A stretch of 42,797 nt of DNA from the NCBI RefSeq assembly GCF_022179385.1, contig NZ_BPQS01000043.1, positions 1-42,797 on the forward strand, written 5' to 3'. A program made the position numbers and the translations under genes. The DNA comes from Methylobacterium longum. GTDB lineage: Bacteria; Pseudomonadota; Alphaproteobacteria; Rhizobiales; Beijerinckiaceae. The notes under the pieces were generated by a model, which was not told the DNA's origin, made no database searches, and saw nothing but the letters and a program-made list of their open reading frames with translations. Shown here piece by piece: positions 33,187-42,797 of this stretch (the first letter of the stretch is position 1; every line of letters begins with the position of its first letter).

Positions 33187-33773
33187 TGGGCGGGATTCAG
33201 CGGGCGATCCGGGGTCCGGCGACCGCCCTCGGCACGCTGGTGGCCGGCGCGGCGCTCGCCGCGCCCGATGCGGCGATGCAGGAGCGCCTCGCGCCCTGCA
33301 TCGGCTGCCACGGAAACGGCACCTCCGAAACCGAGGGGGTGCCCTCCCTCGGCGGTCAGCTCCCGGACTACGTGGTCACGCAGCTCTTCCAGTTCCGGGA
33401 GAAGCAGCGCGAGGCGCCCCCCATGAACGACGTCGCCGCCGGTTTCTCCGACGACGACCTGCGGGCCTATGCCGACGCGGTGGCGACGCTGCCGCCACCG
33501 AGCCGGAGCGGAACGCCCGCCGATCCAGCCCTGGCCGACCGGGCTCAGGCACTCGTCGCCAAGCACCAGTGCACTTCCTGCCACGGCTCCGACCTTGCCG
33601 GCCGCGACGCGATCCCGCGGATCCGGGCGCAGCGGGAGGAGTACCTTGCCAAGGCGCTCGCCGGCTACAAGTCGAACGCCCGGCCCGGCTACGATCCGGC
33701 GATGAACGAGGTCGCGCAGGGGCTGAGCGAGGCCGACATCAAGGATCTGGCAGCCTACGTGTCGCGGCTCTGA
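33186..33773 (+). CDS. Diheme cytochrome c (c4/c553-like)
   Basis: A 195-residue periplasmic electron carrier. Two heme-attachment motifs are present: C38-IG-C41-H42 and C129-TS-C132-H133. Two similar halves, each ending in a Met-containing loop (PPMNDVAAGFSDDDL and PAMNEVAQGLSEADI), indicate an internal duplication as in cytochrome c4. The hydrophobic N-terminus ending near ALAAP is a signal peptide. The ATG at 33186 overlaps the dehydrogenase stop (TGATG), so the two are coupled. It should pass electrons from the dehydrogenase to the terminal oxidase. Confidence 0.9.
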   Translation: MGGIQRAIRGPATALGTLVAGAALAAPDAAMQERLAPCIGCHGNGTSETEGVPSLGGQLPDYVVTQLFQFREKQREAPPMNDVAAGFSDDDLRAYADAVATLPPPSRSGTPADPALADRAQALVAKHQCTSCHGSDLAGRDAIPRIRAQREEYLAKALAGYKSNARPGYDPAMNEVAQGLSEADIKDLAAYVSRL

Positions 33774-33802
33774 GGGCCGTTACGACGGGCGAACAGAGTC
33801 TC

Positions 33803-33876
33803 TCCCTCATCCGGAGAGGCCGAACGCGGCGGAGGCCTCGAAGGAGGCCGCCGGATGTCGCGCCATCCTGGAGGGC
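33803..33876. repeat. Intergenic repeat with hairpin (Rhizobiales type)
   Basis: CCCTCATCC-GGAGAGG...GCGGCGGAGGCCTCGAAGGAGGCCGCCGG resembles the dispersed CTCATCCTGAGG...CTCGAAGGA repeats common in Rhizobiales intergenic DNA. It can fold on CGGCGG (33827-33832) with CCGCCG (33848-33853). It lies between the convergent cytochrome and MOSC genes and could help end their transcripts. Confidence 0.45.
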
Positions 33877-33943
33877 AGCATGAAGGCCCGCCGGTGCGCG
33901 CTTCAGGAAGACGGGATCGGGTTCGACAGATCGCCCTGATCGA

Positions 33944-34714
33944 TCACCCGACCACCCGCAACGCGTCGCCCCTCGAGAGCGCGCCGCCGGCGATCACCTC
34001 GGCGTAGACGCCGAGGTCCCGGTGGCCGAGCCGGGCATCCAGGGTCCAAGGGATGTCGCAGTCCCGCACGCCGCTCACCGGATCGACGTTGGTGGCCGCG
34101 CAACGCACCGTACGCTTGGTGATCTTGAGCCGCAGCCCGCTCGGCGCCTCGACGACCTGCCCGACCATCTCCAACTCGGCGAAGGGCGCGAGCCCCTCGA
34201 CCAGCAGGTTGCCGCGGAACCGCAGCGGATCCACGGGCGCGCCGAGATAATCCTCGACCGCCGCCACGCTCGCCCGGTTGATCAGCGACACGTAGCCGGT
34301 CGGCGAATCCGTGAACCGGTGCTGCGGCGGGGCGGCGAGCACCTTCGGGTCCCCCCGCAGGCTCTCGGGGACGAACCGCCGCATCAGGTCGGCCAGTCCC
34401 TCGCGGCCGGCCTCGGTGTCAAGGCGAAAGGCCTGAGGCTCGCCGTGCCCGTCCACGGTGAGCGTCGCCGTGGCGTCGTCGTAGCGAGTGCGCAGGCGGG
34501 CGAGCGCCTCGTCGCGCATGAGCATCAGGTACTTGGTCTTCGGCTGATGCCGGTACGCCACGGCGTTGAAGCCCGAGGGGCCGTTCTCGATGGCGTAGAG
34601 CCGGTCGCCCGGGAAGAAGCCGCTGGTCTCGAGGTCGGCCCGATCGATGGGCTCGGGGCTCAAGCCCTTCACGGGATAGCGGTACAGGGCGCTGACATGA
34701 ATCAATGCGGTCAT
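33944..34714 (-). CDS. MOSC-domain protein
   Basis: A 256-residue protein with an N-terminal MOSC_N beta-barrel (HVSALYRYPVKGLSPEPID) and a C-terminal MOSC domain. The conserved cysteine is in KRTVRCAATNVDP, where family members bind molybdenum cofactor or sulfur. Related proteins (YcbX, mARC) reduce N-hydroxylated compounds using molybdenum cofactor. The start at 34714 gives the family N-terminus soon after; 26 codons of open frame upstream are ignored. Divergent from clpB. A role alongside the PaoABC molybdoenzyme is possible but unsupported. Confidence 0.82.
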   Translation of the reverse strand: MTALIHVSALYRYPVKGLSPEPIDRADLETSGFFPGDRLYAIENGPSGFNAVAYRHQPKTKYLMLMRDEALARLRTRYDDATATLTVDGHGEPQAFRLDTEAGREGLADLMRRFVPESLRGDPKVLAAPPQHRFTDSPTGYVSLINRASVAAVEDYLGAPVDPLRFRGNLLVEGLAPFAELEMVGQVVEAPSGLRLKITKRTVRCAATNVDPVSGVRDCDIPWTLDARLGHRDLGVYAEVIAGGALSRGDALRVVG

Positions 34715-34913
34715 GCGCAAAGCGTGCCCCTGAATTGATCCGTCGCGCAAGAGCTTCGCGGCCCCTTGTGGTGCCCATTTGCAACACCACATCGGGTCTA
34801 CCGGCGGCCACCAGCGGCGCCGGGGTCCTCGCGCGGCGGATAGCCGGAGGGCGACGTTTCGGTGGCGCCGCGCCTCTCATCGGGCGGCGGATGCCGGTAC
34901 GGGAGGGTTGTGC

Positions 34914-37538
<2,625 letters not shown>

Positions 37539-37558
37539 TCGGCTGGCCGATCACGATC

Positions 37559-37591
37559 GGGGCGGCGCATCCCAGGCCGGTGCGCCGCCCC
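37559..37591 (+). terminator. Terminator-like hairpin after clpB
   Basis: GGGGCGGCGCA (37559-37569) and TGCGCCGCCCC (37581-37591) form a perfect 11-bp stem with an 11-nt loop, 21 bp after the clpB stop. Only two T residues follow, so it is a weak intrinsic terminator. Confidence 0.65.
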
Positions 37592-37950
37592 TTCCCCAGG
37601 CATACCGTGGTGCGGGCAGGGGTCGCTTGCCGCCCGCGGGCCTTGAGCCGACGCAGGAGGGACTGGATGTGTACGGTGTTGACGCACCTCGGGTGCGATC
37701 ACCGCCGCTATTTCGAGGTATTGCGGGCGAGCCCGGGATGACGCCTCATCCCGGTTTCCGCTGAAGCCTCCGGGCAGACGTCGCCCGCCCTGCGAGCCCG
37801 ATCAAGCATCGTGGTCCAGCGCAGCCCGGCAACCGTGAGCGCGGCGTCGCCCGGGATCGCCTCGCTGCGCTCGCAATGACGGGATGTTCCGGAACGGGTC
37901 GCGCTGCGAGCGTTTGGGTTGATCGGACACCGTCACCGGAACCTCGCCCT
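37592..37950. other. Intergenic region rich in hairpins
   Basis: No gene was recognised in these 359 bp. It holds a perfect hairpin CCGGGATGA-CGCC-TCATCCCGG (37733-37754) and a REP-like repeat at 37853-37881. The downstream aldo/keto reductase promoter must lie in the last part. Confidence 0.45.
37853..37881. repeat. REP-like repeat core
   Basis: The reverse strand reads CGTCATTGCGAGCGCAGCGA followed by GGCGATCCC. This is very close to the widespread alphaproteobacterial intergenic repeat. A more degenerate copy lies at 17034-17059. Likely non-coding and mobile-derived, or a nucleoid or mRNA-stability element. Confidence 0.65.
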
Positions 37951-38781
37951 ATGGCCGTCGCCGCCCCGACACTCCCGCTCAACGATGCGCGCCGCATCCC
38001 GCAGATCGGCTACGGCTGCTGGCAGCTCTCGGACGCGCAGGCGCCGGACCTTGTCGGTCGGGCGCTTCAGGCGGGCTACCGCCTGATCGACACCGCGGCC
38101 GCCTACGGCAACGAGGCGGGCGTCGGCCGCGGCATCCGTGACGGCGGGGTAGGGCGGGAAGAGATCTTCCTCACCACCAAACTCTGGAATGATCGCCAGG
38201 GGCGCGACGAGGCGCGGCGGGCCTTCGACGAGAGCCTGAAGCGGCTCGGCCTGCCGTATGTCGACCTCTACCTGATCCACTGGCCGTGCCCGCAGCGGCG
38301 CCTGTTCGTCGAGACCTGGAAGGCGTTGATCCAGCTCCGCGAGGAAGGCCGGGCCAAGTCGATCGGCGTCTCGAACTTCACTCCTGAACACATCGCCACG
38401 TTGATCGGCGAGACCGGCGTCGCGCCCGCGGTGAACCAGATCGAGCTCCACCCGCGCTTCCAGCGCGTGGATCCGCGCGCCGACCATGCGCGTCACGGAA
38501 TCGTGACCGAGTCTTGGAGTCCGCTGGGGCAGGGCAAGGAGCTGAACGACCCGGTCATTCTCGCGATCGCGAAGGCGCACGGACGGACGCCGGCCCAGGT
38601 GGTGCTGCGCTGGCAGGTTCAGATCGGCTGCGTTGCGATCCCCAAGACCGCACGTCCCGAACGCATCCTTGAGAACAGTGCGCTGTTCGATTTCGAACTC
38701 GGAGCGGACGACATGGAGCGGATTGCCTGCCTGAACCGGACCGACGGCCGGATCGGGCCCGACCCCGCGACCTTCTGCTGA
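37951..38781 (+). CDS. Aldo/keto reductase (2,5-diketo-D-gluconate reductase-like)
   Basis: A 276-residue NADPH-dependent carbonyl reductase. The catalytic tetrad is complete: D47 and Y52 in LIDTAAAYGNE, K77 in TTKLWN, and H110 in LIHWP. IGVSNF and the C-terminal IPKTARPERILEN (cofactor phosphate binding) are also present. The pattern fits the DkgA/DkgB branch, which reduces diketogluconate, methylglyoxal and other aldehydes. The ATG at 37951 suits the family start. It precedes nadA by 138 bp but is separated from it by the putative nad operators, so it is probably not in the nad operon. Confidence 0.86.
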   Translation: MAVAAPTLPLNDARRIPQIGYGCWQLSDAQAPDLVGRALQAGYRLIDTAAAYGNEAGVGRGIRDGGVGREEIFLTTKLWNDRQGRDEARRAFDESLKRLGLPYVDLYLIHWPCPQRRLFVETWKALIQLREEGRAKSIGVSNFTPEHIATLIGETGVAPAVNQIELHPRFQRVDPRADHARHGIVTESWSPLGQGKELNDPVILAIAKAHGRTPAQVVLRWQVQIGCVAIPKTARPERILENSALFDFELGADDMERIACLNRTDGRIGPDPATFC

Positions 38782-38830
38782 CGGGATTCGCCTTCGGCAG
38801 CGCAGCATAACATCGCGCCGCAAAAGATTT

Positions 38831-38847
38831 ATGCTCACACCTAGCAT
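38831..38847. promoter_or_regulatory. nad operator 1 (NadQ-type palindrome)
   Basis: ATGCTCA-CAC-CTAGCAT is a 17-bp inverted repeat with one imperfect pair of positions, matching the perfect site at 38890. Its centre is 59 bp upstream of that site's centre. Paired palindromes before nadABC fit the alphaproteobacterial NAD regulator NadQ; that identification is from memory of the family. Confidence 0.6.
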
Positions 38848-38850
38848 ATC

Positions 38851-38879
38851 TGGACAGCCGCCCCGGGCCCCCATAAGTT
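38851..38879 (+). promoter_or_regulatory. Possible nadA promoter between the two operators
   Basis: TGGACA (38851-38856), a 17-bp spacer and TAAGTT (38874-38879) form a plausible sigma-70 promoter. A start near 38886 would be overlapped by operator 2, a sensible arrangement for repression. Confidence 0.35.
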
Positions 38880-38889
38880 AGACGGCACA

Positions 38890-38906
38890 ATGCTCAAACT
38901 GAGCAT
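38890..38906. promoter_or_regulatory. nad operator 2 (perfect palindrome)
   Basis: ATGCTCA-AAC-TGAGCAT has perfect 7-bp arms. It ends 13 bp before the nadA ATG. The ATG inside it is in frame with nadA, so automatic gene callers may place the start here by mistake. Confidence 0.7.
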
Positions 38907-38919
38907 AATGGAGGACGCC

Positions 38920-39936
38920 ATGACGGCGACCATTGCCCCCGTCTCGCGCAGGCCCATCCCGGGGCTGCCGCTGCCCGATCTCTATGCCCGTGTCAGCCGG
39001 CACGTGCCGGCGATCGAATGGCCCGCCCTGGCCCCCGACATCGAGGCGATCCTGCGCCTGAAGCGCGAGCGCAACGCCGTGATCCTGGCACATAACTATC
39101 AGGCGCCCGAGATCTTCCACACGGTGGCCGACATCGTCGGCGATAGCCTCGCGCTGGCCCGCGAGGCGGTGACGGTCGATGCCGACGTGATCGTGCTGGC
39201 GGGCGTCCACTTCATGGCCGAGACCGCCAAGCTCCTGAACCCGGCCAAGACCGTGCTGATTCCCGACATGGGCGCGGGCTGCTCGCTGGCCGATTCGATC
39301 ACCGCCGCGGACGTGCGCGGCTTGCGGGCCAAGTACCCGGGCGTGCCGATCGTGACCTACGTGAACACCTCGGCGGCCGTGAAGGCCGAGTCGGACCTGT
39401 GCTGCACATCCGGCAACGCCGTCGCGGTGGTGAAGTCGCTGAACGCCCCCCGTGTGCTGATGATCCCGGACGAGTTCCTGGCGCAGAACGTCCAGGCCGA
39501 GATCCCGGAGGTCGAGATCCTGACCTGGGCCGGGCACTGCGAGGTGCACGAGCGCTTCACCCCCGCCGACATCCGCGACGTCCGCGAGAGCTATCCCGGC
39601 GTGACCGTGATCGCGCACCCGGAATGCCCGCCGGACGTGGTGGCGGAATCGGACTTCTCCGGCTCCACCGCGATGATGATGGATTTCGTGGTCCAGAAGC
39701 GGCCGAAGCAGGTGGTGCTCGTCACCGAATGCTCCATGGCCGACAACATCGCGGCGCAGAACCCCGATATCGAGTTCATCAAGCCCTGCAACATGTGCCC
39801 GCACATGAAGCGGATGAGCTTAGGCAACATCCGCCGCGCCCTGGAGACGATGACCCACGAGGTCACCGTTGATCCGGCGCTTGCCGACCGGGCCCGCGCT
39901 GCGGTGGAGCGCATGCTCCAGGTGCGGACGCGATGA
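38920..39936 (+). CDS. nadA: Quinolinate synthase NadA
   Basis: A 338-residue [4Fe-4S] enzyme that condenses iminoaspartate with dihydroxyacetone phosphate to quinolinate in de novo NAD synthesis. Landmarks are ILAHNYQ, GVHFMAETAKLL, the cluster-region cysteines in MGAGCSLADS and TECSM, VTYVNTSAAVKA, and AHPECPPDV. The C-terminal CNMCPHMKRM is also typical. The start at 38920 has a GGAGGA ribosome site; an in-frame ATG ten codons earlier lies inside the operator palindrome and is rejected. It overlaps nadB by 4 bp. It is first gene of the nadABC operon, likely repressed when NAD or its precursors are plentiful. Confidence 0.95.
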   Translation: MTATIAPVSRRPIPGLPLPDLYARVSRHVPAIEWPALAPDIEAILRLKRERNAVILAHNYQAPEIFHTVADIVGDSLALAREAVTVDADVIVLAGVHFMAETAKLLNPAKTVLIPDMGAGCSLADSITAADVRGLRAKYPGVPIVTYVNTSAAVKAESDLCCTSGNAVAVVKSLNAPRVLMIPDEFLAQNVQAEIPEVEILTWAGHCEVHERFTPADIRDVRESYPGVTVIAHPECPPDVVAESDFSGSTAMMMDFVVQKRPKQVVLVTECSMADNIAAQNPDIEFIKPCNMCPHMKRMSLGNIRRALETMTHEVTVDPALADRARAAVERMLQVRTR

Positions 39937-41456
39937 ACGCGTTCTCCCCCAACACCGCCGACCGCGTCGTCGTGGTCGGCGGTGGCGTCGCGGGTCTCAG
40001 CGTCGCGCTGCGCCTCGCGCCTCGCCCGGTGACGCTCGTCACCGCATCGCTTCTCGGCTCCGGCACCGCCACCGGCTGGGCACAGGGCGGCATCGCCGCC
40101 ACGGTGGGCGCCGACGACGCGGCCGCGTTGCACGCGGCCGACACGGAAGCGGCCGGCGCCGGGCTGACCGAGCCGGACGTGGCGCTCCGGGTCGCGCAGG
40201 AAGGCCCCGGGTTGATCGACTGGCTGGTGCGGATCGGCGTGCCGTTCGATCGGACCGGCGATGCCGCGCTCGCCCTGGGGCTGGAGGCCGCGCACGGCCG
40301 CCGCCGCATCGTCCGCTCCGGTGGCGACGCCACCGGGGCGCGGGTCCTCGAAGGGCTGGTGCGGGCCGTGCTGGCCGCACCCTCCGTCGAGATCGTCACG
40401 GCGCGCGCCTGCGACCTGCTCCGCGACACGAACGGCGCGGTAGCCGGCATCGTCGCCGAGCGCGACGGCGCCCTGTTCCGCATCCCGGCCCGCGCCGTGG
40501 TGCTGGCCACCGGGGGCGTCGGCGCCCTCTACGCGGCGACCACCAACCCGCCGGGCGCGGTCGGCCGCGGGCTGGCCCTCGCCGCCCGGGCCGGTGCGGT
40601 CCTGCGCGACATGGAGTTCGTGCAGTTCCACCCGACCGCCATCGCGGCCGGCGCCGACCCGATGCCGCTCGCGACCGAAGCCCTGCGCGGGGAGGGCGCC
40701 CGGCTGATCGACGAGACCGGCGCCCCCGTGATGGCCGGCATCGCGGGCGGCGATCTCGCTCCGCGCGACGTCGTCGCCCGCGGTATCTTCCAGGCGCTGC
40801 AGCGGGGCCGCAGGGTCTATCTCGACGCCCGCGGCACGCTCGGCGCCGCGATGCCGACGCGCTTCCCGACGGTGGCGGGCCTCTGCGCCGCGGCCGGCAT
40901 CGACCCGGCCGTGGAGCCGATCCCGGTCCGCCCGGCGGCGCACTACCACATGGGCGGCGTGAAGGTGGACGGGCACGGCGCCACCTCGGTGCCGGGCCTC
41001 TACGCCTGCGGCGAGGTCGCCTCCACGGGCCTGCACGGCGCCAACCGTCTCGCCAGCAACTCCCTGCTGGAGGGCCTCGCCTACGCCCGCTTCATCGCCG
41101 AAGGGCTCGACGCGCCGCCGCCGGCCGCCATCATGCCCCAGGTCATTTCCGTCCGCGCCGCCGGCGACCTGCCGGTGATCCGCACCTTGATGGAGCGCCA
41201 AGTCGGCGTCGTGCGCGACGCGGCCGGTCTGGCCGGAGCGGTGGGCGCCCTGGCGCCCGCGGCGGAAACCTGCGACGCGGCGCTGGTGGCGCTGCTGATC
41301 GCCCATGGCGCGCTGGAGCGCCGGGAAAGCCGCGGCGCCCACTGGCGCAGCGACCATCCGCATCTCGGCGCCGCGACCCACACCGAGACGACGCTGGCCG
41401 ATCTCCGGGCGGCGGAGCGCGGCCGGGCGGCCGCCGAGGAGGCCCTGACGCCATGA
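39933..41456 (+). CDS. nadB: L-aspartate oxidase NadB
   Basis: A 507-residue FAD enzyme oxidising L-aspartate to iminoaspartate, the substrate of NadA. The FAD motif is VVVVGGGVAGLSVAL (G16, G18, G21). Other family blocks are GWAQGGIAATVG, FVQFHPTAIA, HYHMGGVKVD and GLHGANRLASNSLLEGL, which include substrate- and flavin-binding residues of the succinate-dehydrogenase flavoprotein fold. Length is typical. It overlaps nadA (ATGA) and nadC (ATGA), so the three proteins are translationally coupled, which suits an unstable iminoaspartate intermediate. Confidence 0.95.
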   Translation: MNAFSPNTADRVVVVGGGVAGLSVALRLAPRPVTLVTASLLGSGTATGWAQGGIAATVGADDAAALHAADTEAAGAGLTEPDVALRVAQEGPGLIDWLVRIGVPFDRTGDAALALGLEAAHGRRRIVRSGGDATGARVLEGLVRAVLAAPSVEIVTARACDLLRDTNGAVAGIVAERDGALFRIPARAVVLATGGVGALYAATTNPPGAVGRGLALAARAGAVLRDMEFVQFHPTAIAAGADPMPLATEALRGEGARLIDETGAPVMAGIAGGDLAPRDVVARGIFQALQRGRRVYLDARGTLGAAMPTRFPTVAGLCAAAGIDPAVEPIPVRPAAHYHMGGVKVDGHGATSVPGLYACGEVASTGLHGANRLASNSLLEGLAYARFIAEGLDAPPPAAIMPQVISVRAAGDLPVIRTLMERQVGVVRDAAGLAGAVGALAPAAETCDAALVALLIAHGALERRESRGAHWRSDHPHLGAATHTETTLADLRAAERGRAAAEEALTP

Positions 41457-42325
41457 CCCGATCGGTCCTCTCCGACGAGATCCTGCACCTGCCGCGGCTC
41501 TTGGTGGAGCCGGTGGTGCGCGCCGCCCTGCTTGAGGATCTCGGCCGGGCCGGCGACATCACCACCGACGCCATCGTACCCCCGGGTGTGCACATGCGCG
41601 GCGTGATCGCCTCCCGCCAGGACGGCGTCATCTCGGGCACCGACGCCGCCGCCATCGCGTTCGCGCTGGTGGACCCGGCCGTGACCGTCACGGTCGAGCG
41701 CGGCGACGGCGCGCGCGTCGCTCCGGGCGACGTGGTGCTGCGCCTCGAAGGCCCGGCCCGGGCGATCCTCACCGCCGAGCGCGTCGCGCTCAACCTGCTC
41801 TGCCGCATGTCGGGCGTCGCCACCGCAACCCACGGCCTCGTCGAGGCGGCCCGCCCGCACGGCAAGGCCTCGATCGTCTGCACCCGCAAGACCACGCCGG
41901 GCCTGCGCGCCCTGGAGAAGCACGCGGTGCGGGCCGGCGGCGGCTCGAATCACCGGTTCGGCCTCGACGACGCGGTGCTGATCAAGGACAACCACGTGGC
42001 GGTGGCCGGCGGCATCGTCCCGGCGATCGCGCGGGCCCGGGCCAGGGCCGGCCATCTCGTGAAGATCGAGTGCGAGGTCGACAGCCTGGAGCAGCTGGCG
42101 GAGGCGCTCGCGGTCGGGATCGACGCCGTGCTCCTCGACAATATGGGCCCCGATCAGCTCACCCGCGCGGTGGCGATGATCGACGGCCGCGCGCTCTCCG
42201 AGGCCTCCGGTCGGATCACCCGCGAGACGGTGGGGGCGGTGGCGGCATCAGGCGTCGACCTGATCTCCTGCGGCTGGATCACCCACTCGGCGGCGATCAT
42301 CGATCTGGGCCTCGACGCGGCCTGA
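41453..42325 (+). CDS. nadC: Nicotinate-nucleotide diphosphorylase (carboxylating) NadC
   Basis: A 290-residue quinolinate phosphoribosyltransferase converting quinolinate and PRPP to nicotinate mononucleotide. Signatures are LLEDLGRAGDITTDAI near the start, AERVALNLLCRMSGVAT, and CTRKTTPGLRALEKHAVRAGG (phosphate and quinolinate contacts). KDNHVAV, IECEVDSL, and VLLDNMGPDQL also match. It closes the nadABC operon by overlapping the nadB stop by 4 bp. The length is standard. No obvious terminator follows before kup. Confidence 0.95.
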   Translation: MTRSVLSDEILHLPRLLVEPVVRAALLEDLGRAGDITTDAIVPPGVHMRGVIASRQDGVISGTDAAAIAFALVDPAVTVTVERGDGARVAPGDVVLRLEGPARAILTAERVALNLLCRMSGVATATHGLVEAARPHGKASIVCTRKTTPGLRALEKHAVRAGGGSNHRFGLDDAVLIKDNHVAVAGGIVPAIARARARAGHLVKIECEVDSLEQLAEALAVGIDAVLLDNMGPDQLTRAVAMIDGRALSEASGRITRETVGAVAASGVDLISCGWITHSAAIIDLGLDAA

Positions 42326-42478
42326 TCGGCGGGGTCCACCGGCACCGTCGTTCCACTGTCATCACGTTCGAGTGACAAGTCTTCGTCGTGGTCGCATCGG
42401 AGAAATCCGGAGTCTATCGCCGCGCGACTGACGCGCTAGGGTTTCGCGCAACAGCGAAGCGACCGATCGGACCTGCCC

Positions 42479-42797
42479 GTGAGCCAAGCCCTGCATTCCG
42501 CGGCTGCCCCGGCGGTCGATCTTCCGGCCGCGCCGGTCGCGCGCAAGCCCGGCGCGGTCCGGCACGGCCCCGGGGCGGCGCTGATGCTCGGCGCGCTGGG
42601 CGTGGTGTACGGCGACATCGGCACGAGCCCGCTCTACGCGTTCAAGGAGGCGGTGAAGGCGGCGACGGCGGGCGGCGCCGCGGTGCCGGCGGCGGCCACC
42701 GGCGCAGTGTCGCTGATCCTGTGGTCGCTGATCCTGATCGTGTCGCTGAAATACGCGGTGCTGATCCTGCGCGCCGACAACCGCGGCGAGGGCGGCA
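42479..42797 (+). CDS. kup: Potassium transporter Kup, N-terminal fragment (cut by window edge)
   Basis: About 106 codons of a KUP-family K+ symporter are visible. After a short Ala/Pro-rich leader, GALGVVYGDIGTSPLYAFKE is the hallmark first transmembrane segment. LILWSLILIVSLKYAVLILRADNRGEGG covers the second helix and the conserved loop after it. The start is a GTG at 42479; no strong ribosome site is visible, so the exact start is uncertain. A long Ala-rich linker (AATAGGAAVPAAATGA) between the helices is slightly unusual. The rest of the gene lies outside the window. Confidence 0.9.
   Translation, partial: MSQALHSAAAPAVDLPAAPVARKPGAVRHGPGAALMLGALGVVYGDIGTSPLYAFKEAVKAATAGGAAVPAAATGAVSLILWSLILIVSLKYAVLILRADNRGEGG

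Noticed and set aside
34765..34792. Heat-shock (RpoH) promoter of clpB
   Set aside because: Only partial agreement with the consensus and far from the start codon; mentioned in the clpB entry but not listed as a feature.
38890..38919. Upstream nadA start
   Set aside because: The ATG belongs to the operator palindrome; the start at 38920 has a strong ribosome site.
39591..41381. 596-codon minus-strand open frame opposite nadA/nadB
   Set aside because: Low-complexity His/Arg/Gly-rich translation antisense to well-defined nad genes.
39869..41452. Long plus-strand frame running into nadC
   Set aside because: It is the out-of-frame reading of nadB; only the last part from 41453 is real (nadC).

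Overview
The window is GC-rich alphaproteobacterial chromosome and looks like Methylobacterium or Methylorubrum. Support comes from two PqqA peptides that closely match the methylotroph type, a PQQ-type sorbosone dehydrogenase paired with cytochrome c, an NDUFS4-like complex I subunit, a nadABC operon behind paired palindromes, and intergenic repeats of the Rhizobiales kind. No rRNA, CRISPR array, transposase, integrase or phage gene was recognised. Genus assignment is inference from sequence recall, not from a search.

Layout. (1) 1-10.74 kb is a surface polysaccharide locus: a manC 5' end, two GT4 and two GT2 glycosyltransferases, glucose-1-phosphate cytidylyltransferase (rfbF), a GalE-like SDR, a COG4091-type NAD(P)/SAF-domain oxidoreductase, an RmlC-like epimerase and a NodB-type deacetylase. 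The set suggests a CDP-linked, possibly modified sugar, but the usual CDP-glucose dehydratase (RfbG) is absent from the window. (2) 10.9-16.9 kb holds tRNA-Pro(TGG), the complex I accessory subunit, a CMP/dCMP-type deaminase, a spore-photoproduct-lyase-like radical SAM protein, a UDP-glucuronate 4-epimerase, and a GST / Nudix / inositol-phosphatase-family run. (3) 17.2-22.9 kb encodes a Tat-exported PaoABC-type molybdenum aldehyde oxidoreductase and an acyl-CoA/benzoate-CoA ligase-like enzyme.

(4) 23.0-26.8 kb has mgtE, then two tandem, nearly identical pqqA genes ending in a strong terminator with no pqqBCDE beside them, then a CNT nucleoside transporter. (5) 26.85-30.8 kb is a TetR regulator divergent from SDR, HSL-type hydrolase and Baeyer-Villiger monooxygenase genes, with a near-perfect palindrome between them. 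The arrangement predicts alcohol to ketone to ester to acid plus alcohol. (6) 30.8-37.5 kb has pcm, the PQQ-type dehydrogenase with a diheme cytochrome c, a MOSC protein and clpB. (7) 38-42.8 kb has an aldo/keto reductase, nadA-nadB-nadC (de novo NAD synthesis) and the 5' end of kup.

Functional themes are periplasmic oxidation linked to PQQ, molybdenum cofactor or cytochrome c (pqqA copies, sorbosone-type dehydrogenase, PaoABC), NAD supply, and envelope polysaccharide. The most unusual item is the orphan tandem pqqA pair. The most open-ended is the CDP-sugar gene set.
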